DNA of 43,761 bases from Blastocatellia bacterium (GTDB lineage: Bacteria; Acidobacteriota; Blastocatellia; Pyrinomonadales; Pyrinomonadaceae): the NCBI GenBank assembly GCA_016789145.1, contig JAEUQI010000018.1:1-43761 (forward strand), in the 5' to 3' direction. The position numbers were made by a program, and so were the translations under genes. The first letter of the stretch is position 1. The number at the start of each line of letters is the position of its first letter. Positions 7,958 to 16,839 of the stretch are shown here, piece by piece. Under the pieces are notes generated by a model. The model made no database searches. It was given only the letters and a program-made list of their open reading frames with translations, and was not told the origin of the DNA.

Positions 7958-8608
7958 CTATCGAACGCGAACGTACGTCAGCGATTCATCCCCTCGTCCT
8001 TTTGCCAACAATCCACCATCTTTCTTTTCCACTTCGAATACACCCCAAGGTAAAGCTAGCGTTCTGTCGCTAAAGGTACCGAAGTCGGTGTAGCTGGAAT
8101 TGGAGTTTCGAACGGTAACCGAACCGTCGGGCGATATTGTTATATCTGTAAGTTCGTTTCGGTTAGGGTTCCAACCTCGAAATGTGCCCACGAAATAACT
8201 CGAAACGTGCGACGAACCATCTTTCCAACCTTCGCTGTTGTCGTCAGATTTCTTTCTCTTGCTTGCGATCACGCCGGCTAATATTAGACCGCCTAGGATC
8301 GCCCCACCAGCAACGGCAGCACTTGTATTGCCGCTGCCGCCATAACGGAATTCAGCTCGGCAGCCATGATCGACCCATATTCCGCGTCGATCATATCCCC
8401 AGTCGCGTCCGTATATACATCCGGACGCGGACAATCGACGCTCGATCCGAACATTGTTGTCCGTATTCACTCGACAATAGTTGTAGCTGCCTCCAAAACT
8501 CTCACACGTTACGGTCCCGGAAAAGGCAGCGGCAGGAGTAGCTCCTAACGTACCGAACGCCAACGAAACTGCAACAGCAATAGCTATGAACCTTTGTTTT
8601 CCAAACAT
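7958..8608 (-). CDS. DUF3011 exported protein with single membrane segment and beta module
   Basis: A 216-residue protein. The start is ATG 8608 (GGAG 8 bases upstream and an immediate signal peptide ending near AAAFSG). The N-terminal mature part carries the DUF3011 pattern as I know it: CESFGG, YCRV, a basic strand, CIYGRDWGYDRRGIWVD and GCRAEF, with four Cys likely paired in two disulfides. A Gly/Ala/Leu/Ile membrane segment followed by KRKK then leads to a ~75-residue module that resembles those in the protein at 5676-6887 (VGTFRGWNP, ITISPDGSV, final YVRV). The gene ends 22 bases before the solute-binding protein start, so co-transcription is likely. DUF3011 proteins occur in envelopes; their activity is unknown. 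Confidence 0.8.
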   Translation of the reverse strand: MFGKQRFIAIAVAVSLAFGTLGATPAAAFSGTVTCESFGGSYNYCRVNTDNNVRIERRLSASGCIYGRDWGYDRRGIWVDHGCRAEFRYGGSGNTSAAVAGGAILGGLILAGVIASKRKKSDDNSEGWKDGSSHVSSYFVGTFRGWNPNRNELTDITISPDGSVTVRNSNSSYTDFGTFSDRTLALPWGVFEVEKKDGGLLAKGRGDESLTYVRVR

Positions 8609-8720
8609 CTCTATTCTCCTTTTTTCTGGCGAATGTGAAATTCTCAGCAAACACTGCCAGGCTAAAAATCAATAAAAACCCTCTTCCTCGAATGATCCCA
8701 ACCTACGTAATACATGACGA

Positions 8721-10646
8721 TCAATTTGCCTTGAAGGTATTATCCGAAGGATTTGCGTCCATAAATATCCCGCCGTCGAGCACTATCGACTTAATGGCCT
8801 TTGGTTGATTTACTCTTACGCTCGCCTCTCTCATATTCAGCCTCCAAATATCTGGCCCTTGACGATAGGTTTCGGTTGATCCGTCAGTAAAGGTAACTAC
8901 CATGTCGAACGGTGCCGGATAGCCGCCAAGGTTTTTGAGCGTGACCGTCGTACTGCCTTGCTCGGACTTTACGCCGGTGATCGAATGGTCGATATAGCCA
9001 TTCGAGAAGAACCAGGCGTTCCAGAACCAGTTCAGGTCTCGCCCCGTGTGCGTGTTAAAGCTGTAGAACATATCCCACGGAATAGGGTGCTTGCCGTTCC
9101 AATCGTTCATGAAACCGTGCAGACCCTTACGGAAATCGGTGTCGCCGAGCAACTCCTTAAGTGCAAGATAGCCAAGGGCCGCCTTACCGTATTTGTTGTC
9201 TCCGTAGGCTTGAACCAAGCCGGAGACAGCATTCTCAGGCGTCATTATAGGCATATCGGCTGAAGCATCAGGGTTGGCTACCCAGTTAATTACGCGGTAC
9301 TTCTTAAAGAGATCATCTGTGAACGGCTGGCCGAAGCGTTTTTGATTAAACCCGTACTCGAAAGCCGTAGTCCAACCTTCTTCCATGAACGAATACCTTC
9401 GTTCATTGATCCCCATATAGAATGGGAAGTATGTATGAAGAATTTCGTGTGCCGCAATGAAATGTTGCGTGTTTGCATCTGCCTGCGAACTGTCATTTGC
9501 CATCATCGGGGCTTCCATATCAGCATTGCCCCGAACTATCGTCATCTTCGGGTAAGGATAAGGAACTCCCGGCCAATCGTTCGACGCATAGTCCAAAGCT
9601 GACTTGATATAAGTCACCATATTGGCGAAGTTTTTTGAAGGCTCATCATAGGCAGCTTGGGTCGATGCACGACGGCCCGTCTTTTTGTCAACAACGACGC
9701 TGCCTGCGTCCCAGATGTAATGGTCGCTGAGGCCATAAACCACATCGGGTACGTTCTCGGATCTCCATTTCCATGTGACAGTTGGCGTTTGAGCAGTGAC
9801 AGTTCCGGCCTTAACCTCGGCTAGCGATGCGACATTTATCACTTCGTCACTAGTGAACGAGCGTTTAAGACGTTCTGAGTGTTTTGGTTGAAGAACCTCG
9901 TCAATATTCGTCAGGTTTCCGGTTCCCCAAACGATGAAATTCTTCGGCACAGTGACCTCTACGTTGTAGTCATTGAACTCGTTGTAGAACTCATGCCCGC
10001 CGAGAAGGTGCGGGTCAGCATCCCACATATTTACGTTGTCCAAGACCGCTACACGTGGATAAAAGTAAGCTATATAAAACGTGGTCTGGTCAATGGCTCC
10101 ATCACGGTCGGATTTGGCCGCAAGTTCGTAATGCCACTTGAACCCAAGGGTTATAGACTCGCCGGGGGCAAGCGGCTTTTCGAGTATCTGCGCATTGTAG
10201 GTCATCCCCTTTAATTTAAGGAGCGGATCGTATGGACGAACCTTACCGTTCTCCGAGTATTCGTCGATCACGACATCCGACGTCAATTGGTCGGTATCGA
10301 CCGGCTTTTCCCGCGGAGCCTCCGGGGCATGGGCATTCATTTCGAGTCGCAGGATCAGCCGGTCAAGCGGGAAAGGCGTATTGTTCTTGTAAACGATCTG
10401 TTGACTGCCGGTTATTCTTCGGCTTGGTGGATTCACTGAGATCTTAATATTGTGCGTCGACTTATTCTGAAAATACTTTGCCGTAGGCTTTCCATCCTTG
10501 GAACGCAAGCCTGCCGCGTATGCAGCCTTTACATTTCGCGGCATGTAGAGTTCCTGCGAGAAAACGCTGCTACAGCCGAAAACGATCAGCATTAAAAGCG
10601 CAAAGTTACGTTGTATAGTTCGTATTCGAAGATTCGGTAAATGCAT
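8721..10646 (-). CDS. Secreted M1-family (gluzincin) aminopeptidase
   Basis: A 641-residue exported peptidase. ATG 10646 has GGAG 5 bases upstream, followed by a signal peptide ending near SVFSQ. The N-terminal half is the beta-rich M1 saddle domain. The catalytic domain has the exopeptidase-type loop ADMEAPMM, then HEILH at 400-404 and the third zinc ligand E423 in FMEEGW, which gives the exact HExxH-18-E spacing of M1. A Tyr-containing stretch and a C-terminal beta domain follow. It should remove N-terminal residues from peptides in the periplasm or outside. It is one of six peptidases in the window with an export signal, which points to protein scavenging. Confidence 0.92.
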   Translation of the reverse strand: MHLPNLRIRTIQRNFALLMLIVFGCSSVFSQELYMPRNVKAAYAAGLRSKDGKPTAKYFQNKSTHNIKISVNPPSRRITGSQQIVYKNNTPFPLDRLILRLEMNAHAPEAPREKPVDTDQLTSDVVIDEYSENGKVRPYDPLLKLKGMTYNAQILEKPLAPGESITLGFKWHYELAAKSDRDGAIDQTTFYIAYFYPRVAVLDNVNMWDADPHLLGGHEFYNEFNDYNVEVTVPKNFIVWGTGNLTNIDEVLQPKHSERLKRSFTSDEVINVASLAEVKAGTVTAQTPTVTWKWRSENVPDVVYGLSDHYIWDAGSVVVDKKTGRRASTQAAYDEPSKNFANMVTYIKSALDYASNDWPGVPYPYPKMTIVRGNADMEAPMMANDSSQADANTQHFIAAHEILHTYFPFYMGINERRYSFMEEGWTTAFEYGFNQKRFGQPFTDDLFKKYRVINWVANPDASADMPIMTPENAVSGLVQAYGDNKYGKAALGYLALKELLGDTDFRKGLHGFMNDWNGKHPIPWDMFYSFNTHTGRDLNWFWNAWFFSNGYIDHSITGVKSEQGSTTVTLKNLGGYPAPFDMVVTFTDGSTETYRQGPDIWRLNMREASVRVNQPKAIKSIVLDGGIFMDANPSDNTFKAN

Positions 10647-10912
10647 AATGGCTCCTACGCGGACTCCTGATCGCTTGGTTAAAACGTCGACAACTGCCGA
10701 ATTATTGGAATTCAGAAAGCTTGTAGCTTGGAGGGTGCCCGGAAAATAAATAGAGCGGCTACATTCAGACCATCAAGCCGAAGCGTGTGATGCACAAACA
10801 CTTGTGCTCAAGGTTAATGAAGACCAAGTTTCATCCACTACAACTTCTTGATGAAACAGTAGATTAGTCGCGATCAATGCGGATTGAAATACCGAACGCT
10901 ACTGAAAATTTC

Positions 10913-10928
10913 TACGTAGGACTACGTA
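10913..10928 (-). terminator. Short inverted repeat after the response regulator gene
   Basis: TACGTAG and CTACGTA form a 7-bp perfect stem separated by two bases, lying 10 bases past the stop at 10939 and flanked by A/T stretches (AAAATTTC and ATTTTG). It may end the sensor-regulator operon, but the loop is very tight and the T-run short. The rest of 10647-10938 shows no gene. Confidence 0.3.
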
Positions 10929-10938
10929 TTTTGATGAC

Positions 10939-11601
10939 TTAAGAGAGTGAGACGATCTCGTCCTTGTGTTGAAGTGCAAACTTAAAAAGGGCGTTCGGCC
11001 CATTGAGGTTGAGTTTTGTGCAGATATTATAGCGATGTGTTTCGACCGTTCTGACCGTTACGAAAAGCTCCGCGGCTATCTCCCGGCTAGTCTTTGAATC
11101 TGTCACAAGCTTCAAAACACTGCGTTCAGCTTGCGACAGCAAACTGATAAGCGATGAAATATCCGAAGCTTTCTTTGGCTCGACATTTTCGAGGATCACT
11201 TCGTTCAATGCCGGGCTGAGATAGGTATCGCCGGCCATTATGGTCGAGATACAGCGGACGATCTCGCTTAATGCTGAGTCTTTGAGAACGTAGCCCTTAA
11301 CACCGAGCGACCTCAGCGATCGCAGGATCGACGTGTCTTTGTGCATTGTCAAAAAGACGACCTTGATCGTTAAGTTTCTTGCCTTGAGTTCACGGGCGGT
11401 CTCGATGCCATCCTTGATCGGCATGTCGATGTCTAAAATGACGACGTCAGGCATTAGGCGTTCGACCATTTCGATCGCAACCTTACCATTCTCAGCTTCG
11501 CCTACTATCGAAATATTCTTTTCCTTTTCGATAGTCGCCGACAAGCCCCGACGAAAGATCGGATGGTCGTCGGCGATAAGCACCTTTGTCAGCTTAGACA
11601 T
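10939..11601 (-). CDS. NarL/LuxR-type response regulator
   Basis: A 220-residue two-domain regulator. Receiver domain 1-125: acidic pair D11/D12, phospho-acceptor D57 in VVILDIDMP, switch Thr in VFLTMH and Lys in GYVLKDS. LuxR-type helix-turn-helix about 150-215: LSQAERSVLKLV, SKTSREIAAELFVTVRTVETHRYNI. The start ATG 11601 is two bases after the stop of the sensor kinase gene (TAATTATG), so the two are translationally coupled and almost certainly partners. Targets are unknown; the genes for exported proteins downstream on the same strand are possible but untested candidates. Confidence 0.93.
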   Translation of the reverse strand: MSKLTKVLIADDHPIFRRGLSATIEKEKNISIVGEAENGKVAIEMVERLMPDVVILDIDMPIKDGIETARELKARNLTIKVVFLTMHKDTSILRSLRSLGVKGYVLKDSALSEIVRCISTIMAGDTYLSPALNEVILENVEPKKASDISSLISLLSQAERSVLKLVTDSKTSREIAAELFVTVRTVETHRYNICTKLNLNGPNALFKFALQHKDEIVSLS

Positions 11602-11603
11602 AA

Positions 11604-14600
11604 TTACTTCTTCAATCTGATCTGGATCTTCGTACCTTCAGATGATCGTGATTCGAAATTTATCTCGCCGCCAAGCAGCTTTACTCGCTGAATAATGCTC
11701 TGAACACCGAATCCACGTTTGGAGTCGTCGTATTCCAGATACTCATTGGCGGAGAACCCTTTGCCGTAATCCTCGATGACGATCTCCACAACTTCCGGCG
11801 AACGCGTGATCGCGACTCGGCCTCTTGGGCTTTCAGAGTGCTTCACAACATTGTTGAGGCACTCCTGAACGATCCGGTAGATGCTTAGCTCCGCCTCCTC
11901 AGGAAATAGATCGTCAATATTATCTATTTTACTCTCAAACACAACTCCCGTGGAACTATGCAATTGCTCGATCATGTTTCGAATTGCTTCGGTCAAACCG
12001 AAGCGTTTCAGGTTCTGCGGCGAGAGATTTCTGACGATACTACGGGTCTCATCTATCGACTGAGCCGCAGTTTCGGAGATCTGAAGTAAATGCTCCCTGA
12101 CTTCGTTCGGGTCTTCGGCTGCGTCAAGCCCGAGCTGAGCCCAATTTCTAAGGATCAGCAGATTTTGCCCCAGCCCGTCGTGTAGCTCTGAGGCGATCCG
12201 ACCACGTTCTACTTCCTGAGCTTTCAAGAGTTGTTTTGAAAATTCGATCTCCTTCAAACGCTGCGCTTTTATCTGCTCCATCTTAAACCGATAGAGCATG
12301 AATGCAGCGAACGTCGCTCCGATCAGCGCAAGCAATATAAACCACCATTTTCGCCAGAATGGCTTGTCCACGCTAATGTTCAGCGTGGCGGTGTTTTCGC
12401 TCATGACTCCCAAAGCATTAACGGCCCGGACGCGAAAAGTGTAGGTTCCGGCAGGCAAATAAGGATAAATGGCTTTTCGACGATTTCCGGCGTCGGTCCA
12501 ATCATTGTCGAGATCATCGAGCCGATAGTAAAACTTAATACTCTCAGGCTTGGTAAAGCTCAATCCGGTAAACTGTACCTCTAGATCGCGCTGTCCGGTT
12601 GGAATCGAAATGGGAGCGTCCTGGCGAATATCCAGCGCGTTCGGTAATGAACGAGCATCATCCGATCTCGTGGATAGCCCTTCGATCACGACCTTCGGCG
12701 GCGTTTGGTTGCCATCTTTTGGGTCGAGTATGACCACATCCTTGATCATCGGGAACCACAGCCGACCGTCCTTGGTCTTTATTCCTGCGGGCTGGTGGCC
12801 GCCGCTGGCTTCGCTACTCTCCATTCCATCGGCAACTCCGTAAACCGCACCGATCACTGAATTGGATCGACCATCAGCAACCGCATTCAAGTCGTCACGT
12901 TTCACACTAAATACGCCATGATTTCCAAGAATCCAAAACTTGTTTACATTATCGACGAGGATCCGCGAAACAAAATTATCGTGGATTCCATTAGCTGTGG
13001 TGATGGTGCTTATCTTACCGTCGCTTAGTCGGTTTATTCCTCCGCCATAAGTTCCGATCCAGACCATACCATTCTCGTCCTCAAGTATTTCGCGAACGTA
13101 ATTGGCAGACAGGCCGTTTTCAGTGGTGAAATTCTCGAACGTACCATCTTTAAATCTGCTTGCTCCGCCAAAGGTGCCGATCCACAGAGCTCCATCCTTC
13201 GACTCCGTAATGAAATGCACGCTGTTAGATGGCAAGCCGTCGTCTGTCGTAAATTTTGTAAATTCGTCGTTTGTCCGTCGCCACAAGCCACTCGGCGTCC
13301 CGACCCAAAGCGTCGACTGCGAATCAATGAAAAGCGAATCTATCTGACCACCCGAAAACTGTGGCAAACGTATTACTTTTCCATTCTCAACCGAGTACAG
13401 GCCTAACCGGCCGCCGGCCCAAATGACCCCATTACTATCAACAGCAAGAGCGGTGATCAATTCATCGGTACCAACCGGCGTCTTCACTACGATCTTTTCG
13501 ACCTTGTCGTTTTGAACCTTAAGTAGGTCGTGCCCACCTAACCAAACGGCCCCTTCAGCGTCCTCGATCAGGGCAAAACGCCCCCAGACATCGAATTCCG
13601 TAAGGTCCCCAACGAGACTAATTCTCTTAGGTGATAAGCGCACCAGCCCGTCGGATTCGGTCGCTAGCCAAATGTTATCTTCTTTATCGAAAAATACTTT
13701 TCGTGAACCGCCTACGACGGTATCCCCAAGATCATGAGTCTCGATCCGGTCGTCGTTGAACTCGTGCAGCCGGTTTCCCTCCTGACACCTGAGCTTTCCG
13801 GCCTGAAATGCCGGTGTACATCCGGACAGGCCCTTTATTCCTTTCGGTGGTGGGATCGGGTCAAACCTATCATTCGCGAACCAACCGAACGTATGGATCG
13901 AATCGACGATCATTCTCCCGTCGGCCGAAAAATCCATGTGCAGAATGTCTTTCGGAATGTTCTTGCCCAGTGATTCAGCTTTTACCAACTCGTCACCTTG
14001 AACAAGCAAAGCCTTTCCCGATGAGGTCCAGATCGTGTTTCCCGGCCCCTTTGCAAGCTGAAAACAGCGGTTTCTAGATATGATCCGTACCGATTCCGCT
14101 ATTAGGGAGCCATCATCTCGAAACTCGACACGTTCGAGGCCGGAGTCTGAAGCGATAAACATTCGACCATTATCATCCTCCAGGATCTCCCAAACCGTTA
14201 CCCGTTTGAAATCCGGATCGGACTTAAATTCAACGAACTTTCCATCGGCATAGATATACACCTCACCGGTCTCGGTTCCAACCCACAACCTTTGCCTACG
14301 ATCCTCATATAGAGACAAAATGCGATTGCTGGCTAGGCCAAGTTGGTTCGTCGAATCAAAAACCGTAAATCTTACGCCATCAAATCTAGCAAGCCCGCCA
14401 AAGGTCCCGATCCAAAGGTAACCGTCATGGGTTTGAACTATCGAAGTTACGGTATTCTGCGGCAACCCGTGTTCTGTGGTCCATTTCGAGACCGTAAACT
14501 TATCGACGAACGTGCGATATGGCGATACCTGCCCATTCCCTGCAAAAGCAGAAATTAGGACGATGACCGCCATTGAAATGAAACTGCAGTTTGATGCTCT

Positions 14601-14609
14601 TGTACGCAC
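11604..14609 (-). CDS. Two-component sensor kinase with periplasmic beta-propellers (HisKA_3)
   Basis: A 1001-residue hybrid of sensor and kinase. It starts at GTG 14609, which follows an in-frame TAG closely; the ribosome site is weak. After a signal peptide (to about 26) there are two-component propeller repeats of the form GLPQNTV, DGYLWIGT.GGLARFDG and DENGMVWIGTYGGG, filling about 45-640 and making two seven-bladed propellers. A Y_Y_Y Ig-like domain follows (YRLDDLDNDWTDAG, YLPAGTYTFRVRA), then one membrane helix (KWWFILLALIG). The cytoplasmic part has the HisKA_3 box ELHDGLGQ with H810, the N-box ECLNNVVKHSES, and the ATP lid EDYGKGF and GFGVQSI. Family precedent (HTCS-like and Acidobacteria sensors) suggests that it senses extracellular glycans or peptides. 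Confidence 0.93.
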   Translation of the reverse strand: MRTRASNCSFISMAVIVLISAFAGNGQVSPYRTFVDKFTVSKWTTEHGLPQNTVTSIVQTHDGYLWIGTFGGLARFDGVRFTVFDSTNQLGLASNRILSLYEDRRQRLWVGTETGEVYIYADGKFVEFKSDPDFKRVTVWEILEDDNGRMFIASDSGLERVEFRDDGSLIAESVRIISRNRCFQLAKGPGNTIWTSSGKALLVQGDELVKAESLGKNIPKDILHMDFSADGRMIVDSIHTFGWFANDRFDPIPPPKGIKGLSGCTPAFQAGKLRCQEGNRLHEFNDDRIETHDLGDTVVGGSRKVFFDKEDNIWLATESDGLVRLSPKRISLVGDLTEFDVWGRFALIEDAEGAVWLGGHDLLKVQNDKVEKIVVKTPVGTDELITALAVDSNGVIWAGGRLGLYSVENGKVIRLPQFSGGQIDSLFIDSQSTLWVGTPSGLWRRTNDEFTKFTTDDGLPSNSVHFITESKDGALWIGTFGGASRFKDGTFENFTTENGLSANYVREILEDENGMVWIGTYGGGINRLSDGKISTITTANGIHDNFVSRILVDNVNKFWILGNHGVFSVKRDDLNAVADGRSNSVIGAVYGVADGMESSEASGGHQPAGIKTKDGRLWFPMIKDVVILDPKDGNQTPPKVVIEGLSTRSDDARSLPNALDIRQDAPISIPTGQRDLEVQFTGLSFTKPESIKFYYRLDDLDNDWTDAGNRRKAIYPYLPAGTYTFRVRAVNALGVMSENTATLNISVDKPFWRKWWFILLALIGATFAAFMLYRFKMEQIKAQRLKEIEFSKQLLKAQEVERGRIASELHDGLGQNLLILRNWAQLGLDAAEDPNEVREHLLQISETAAQSIDETRSIVRNLSPQNLKRFGLTEAIRNMIEQLHSSTGVVFESKIDNIDDLFPEEAELSIYRIVQECLNNVVKHSESPRGRVAITRSPEVVEIVIEDYGKGFSANEYLEYDDSKRGFGVQSIIQRVKLLGGEINFESRSSEGTKIQIRLKK

Positions 14610-15417
14610 GATCTTGAACTAATGATAAGCACGCAATATGCCAAACGGATCTGCACGGGTCGCATAACCGTATAAAATTTCGAACCGACAAAACAACTTG
14701 GATCCGTTTCAGCTTAACAAAAGTAGCTCGGTCACTTTTTATCAAGTTAACATTATTGCCAAAAGTTCTCTAAGGACGCCTTCCAGCGAAGTTAGGTCAG
14801 CGCAATGATCGGCCATAGATTACAAAAACCGGAATACATCAATACGATCCGCGAAGGCTCGGCATGATCGTTGAAACATTAGTTGATTGCGCAGCGGCAC
14901 CAAGGGAATTAATGGCCATCAACAAGCTGGAAAGACTACGACGGAAGTTGCTCTTGCGTAGCCGTTTGGTGTCCCCGCACTAGGTTTTGGCTGGTGAAGT
15001 TAGAAACAACGAAAAGGCATAGAAAAACCGACAGCGGGCCGGCGGAAAAATAGAGGCGCAGACTTGTTGCGTCTATGATATACTCCTTTGTAGGTGCAAT
15101 TCTACGTTGCGCGGGATATTTGATAATTTGGCAAAATTGACCCTTGGACTTTGGTCTTCGTATCCTGGCCTTGGAGTGCCGGAGTCTGAGTCCGGATCGC
15201 GTGAAACATATTTTTTGTTTCGGGCCGATTTTCGCAGATCCGACGCTCTAAGCGGTTTATTTTCAATGGTTTGACCGTTCCACGAAGTATTGGAACGCCG
15301 CTGGAACGCTGTTTTCCGGGTCTTGCTGTAACTGTTGAAAATAATGGAGATAACCTTTTGACGTGCATTCTGCGTACCGTGGAACGACGAATCCGTCAGT
15401 GGCGTGAAATGGCGTGC

Positions 15418-15437
15418 TGTGGCACATTGTGGCACAA
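15418..15437. repeat. Two tandem TGTG-G-CACA palindromes
   Basis: TGTGGCACA occurs twice with a 10-base period. Each copy is a 9-base palindrome with a central G. This spacing, one helical turn, is typical of a protein binding site, but no cognate protein is evident. Confidence 0.5.
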
Positions 15438-15501
15438 ATTTTTTAGGAAACCCGCAAAAATGGCGCGGAAACGCGGCTAAGTCACTGATTATTAATGACT
15501 T

Positions 15502-15564
15502 GCGTGTCCACAGACGCGAGTGGACACGCCGTGGACAAGCGGTGGACACGCGGTGGACAGTCCG
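15502..15564. repeat. GTGGACA array, 11-bp period, opened by a 10-bp inverted repeat
   Basis: GCGTGTCCAC (15502-15511) and GTGGACACGC (15520-15529) form a perfect inverted repeat. The right arm starts four head-to-tail 11-base units at 15520, 15531, 15542 and 15553, each beginning GTGGACA. A further copy is at about 15603. GTGTCCACA (15504) and the complement of CGTGGACAA (15530) each match 8 of 9 bases of the high-GC DnaA box TTGTCCACA. An AT-rich ATTATTAATG lies just upstream. Confidence 0.7.
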
Positions 15565-15722
15565 TGAAACATTTCGGGGACTCTGGGAACGGGGAGTACG
15601 ACGTGGACAGCAAGAACGCTGCCGGAAGATGCAAAAAAGATCACCGTCAAAGTCAGCACTTCTGTATTGCGGACCTAGTGCCGTAGGCAGGATTTGAGCT
15701 CGTCACCGATCGCGTGTCTTTG

Positions 15723-15750
15723 TTGACATGTTCGCGATACTGTATCTTTA
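15723..15750 (+). promoter_or_regulatory. Possible promoter for the flippase-nrdR operon
   Basis: A perfect -35 box TTGACA (15723-15728) is followed after 16 bases by TCTTTA (15745-15750), or after 14 by TATCTT. The -10 is poor, so only the -35 is convincing. It lies 30-55 bases before the start at 15781 and about 160 bases after the GTGGACA array. Confidence 0.35.
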
Positions 15751-15780
15751 GAGATTGGTATTTGATCGGAGACCTGCTGT

Positions 15781-16839
15781 TTGCGTAAGTATATAAAGTT
15801 CATAGTCCTGTTCCTCATCGCCGTTTTCATCCTTTGGTTTTTTGGGAGGAATCTGGATTGGCAAGCCGTGCGCTCGAGCTTGGCTAGGGCGAATGGCTGG
15901 TATTTGTCGGCGGCGGTTGCGATCATTTGCCTTGGCTACTTGCTCAGGGCGATCAGATGGCAGGTGCTGCTGTCGCCAATCACGCCGAGCAGCATCAGAG
16001 AGCTTTTCGCAACGACCACGGTCGGCTATGCGGCTGTGTTCTTTGTAGGCAGAGCGGCCGAGATCGTAAGGCCGATGTGGCTGCCGATGCGTGATAAACG
16101 CGTTCGACCGTCCGCAGCGTTGGTTACGCTCGGAATGGAGCGGATCTTCGATTTCGCGTCGCTATTGACCTTTTTCGCGATCAATATGCTCTTTTTCACG
16201 CCTCAGCCGGGACGCGAGAAAGAGTTTGAGTTTGTCGAGATCGCCGGGGTGTTGATGCTGATCGCCGTTGCGGCCGGCTTTTTGTTTCTTTACTTTTACC
16301 AAGGGATCTCGCCGCAATTGATCGGTTGGATCGAACGCGTTGGCCCTAGGTTTAGAATACCTGATCGGATACTGCGGATAATCGTCAGTATTCTGAAGCA
16401 GCTCGGGGCCGCCGCTGGGATCTTACGAAACTGGAGACAGGCTGCGTTGGCAAGCTTTTGGACGCTGACGCTATGGTTTGCGATCGCGATCCCTACTTGG
16501 TTCGTCCTGCTTGCGTTCGACCTGCCATTTTCGTTCAGCGATTCGCTGTTCATTATGGGGATCGCCGCCTTTAGTTCGTTGATACCGACGCCGGGCGGTG
16601 CGGCAGGTGCTTTTCACACCGGAACCGCAGCGAGCCTGCTGTTCCTAAATAGCGAGATAAACCGCGAGGATGCCGCCGCCGTCTCGATCGCAATGCACCT
16701 AGTCTATTTTGCACCGGCTATAGTTTTCGGTTTATATTACTTTGTTCACGGAGATATCAGTATTGAGCGATTTCGCAGCCTGCTCTCGAGCGAGCATGCC
16801 GTCGAAGAGATCGAATCTGAGTCGCCGGATGCCAAATAA
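15781..16839 (+). CDS. Flippase-like / LPG-synthase transmembrane-domain protein
   Basis: A 352-residue polytopic membrane protein of the UPF0104 / lysylphosphatidylglycerol_synth_TM family (PF03706). The start is TTG 15781, supported by GGAG nine bases upstream. Family signatures visible: N-terminal helix, a second helix followed by RAIRW, GYAAVFFVGRAAEIVRP, ERIFDF in the middle, and the late PTPGGAAGAFHTG with the conserved PxPGG. About eight hydrophobic segments. There is no soluble aminoacyl-transferase domain, so it is not itself an MprF; stand-alone members are thought to move lipids or lipid-linked precursors across the membrane. Its TAA is followed directly by the ATG of nrdR, so the two genes are coupled. 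Confidence 0.85.
   Translation: MRKYIKFIVLFLIAVFILWFFGRNLDWQAVRSSLARANGWYLSAAVAIICLGYLLRAIRWQVLLSPITPSSIRELFATTTVGYAAVFFVGRAAEIVRPMWLPMRDKRVRPSAALVTLGMERIFDFASLLTFFAINMLFFTPQPGREKEFEFVEIAGVLMLIAVAAGFLFLYFYQGISPQLIGWIERVGPRFRIPDRILRIIVSILKQLGAAAGILRNWRQAALASFWTLTLWFAIAIPTWFVLLAFDLPFSFSDSLFIMGIAAFSSLIPTPGGAAGAFHTGTAASLLFLNSEINREDAAAVSIAMHLVYFAPAIVFGLYYFVHGDISIERFRSLLSSEHAVEEIESESPDAK

Larger units (their letters stand above)
14610..15780. other. 1.17-kb non-coding region with several short repeat families
   Basis: No open frame here has a ribosome site or coding-like composition; the longest (15073-15549, minus) is Ser/Arg-rich noise. The right half is packed with short repeats: TGGAACG near 15290-15390, TGTGGCACA twice in tandem at 15418-15437, and the GTGGACA array at 15502-15564 with one more copy near 15603. 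The left part (14610-15060) is the leader of the sensor kinase operon and shows nothing else clear. It is the longest gene-free stretch of the window. Confidence 0.7.

Noticed and set aside
15073-15549. 158-codon open frame on the minus strand
   Set aside because: Ser/Arg/Pro-rich, no ribosome site, no recognisable motif, and it overlaps the repeat-rich non-coding region.
15502-15564. CRISPR-like spacing of the GTGGACA units
   Set aside because: Unit length is 11 bases with no unique spacers; it is a tandem operator-type array.
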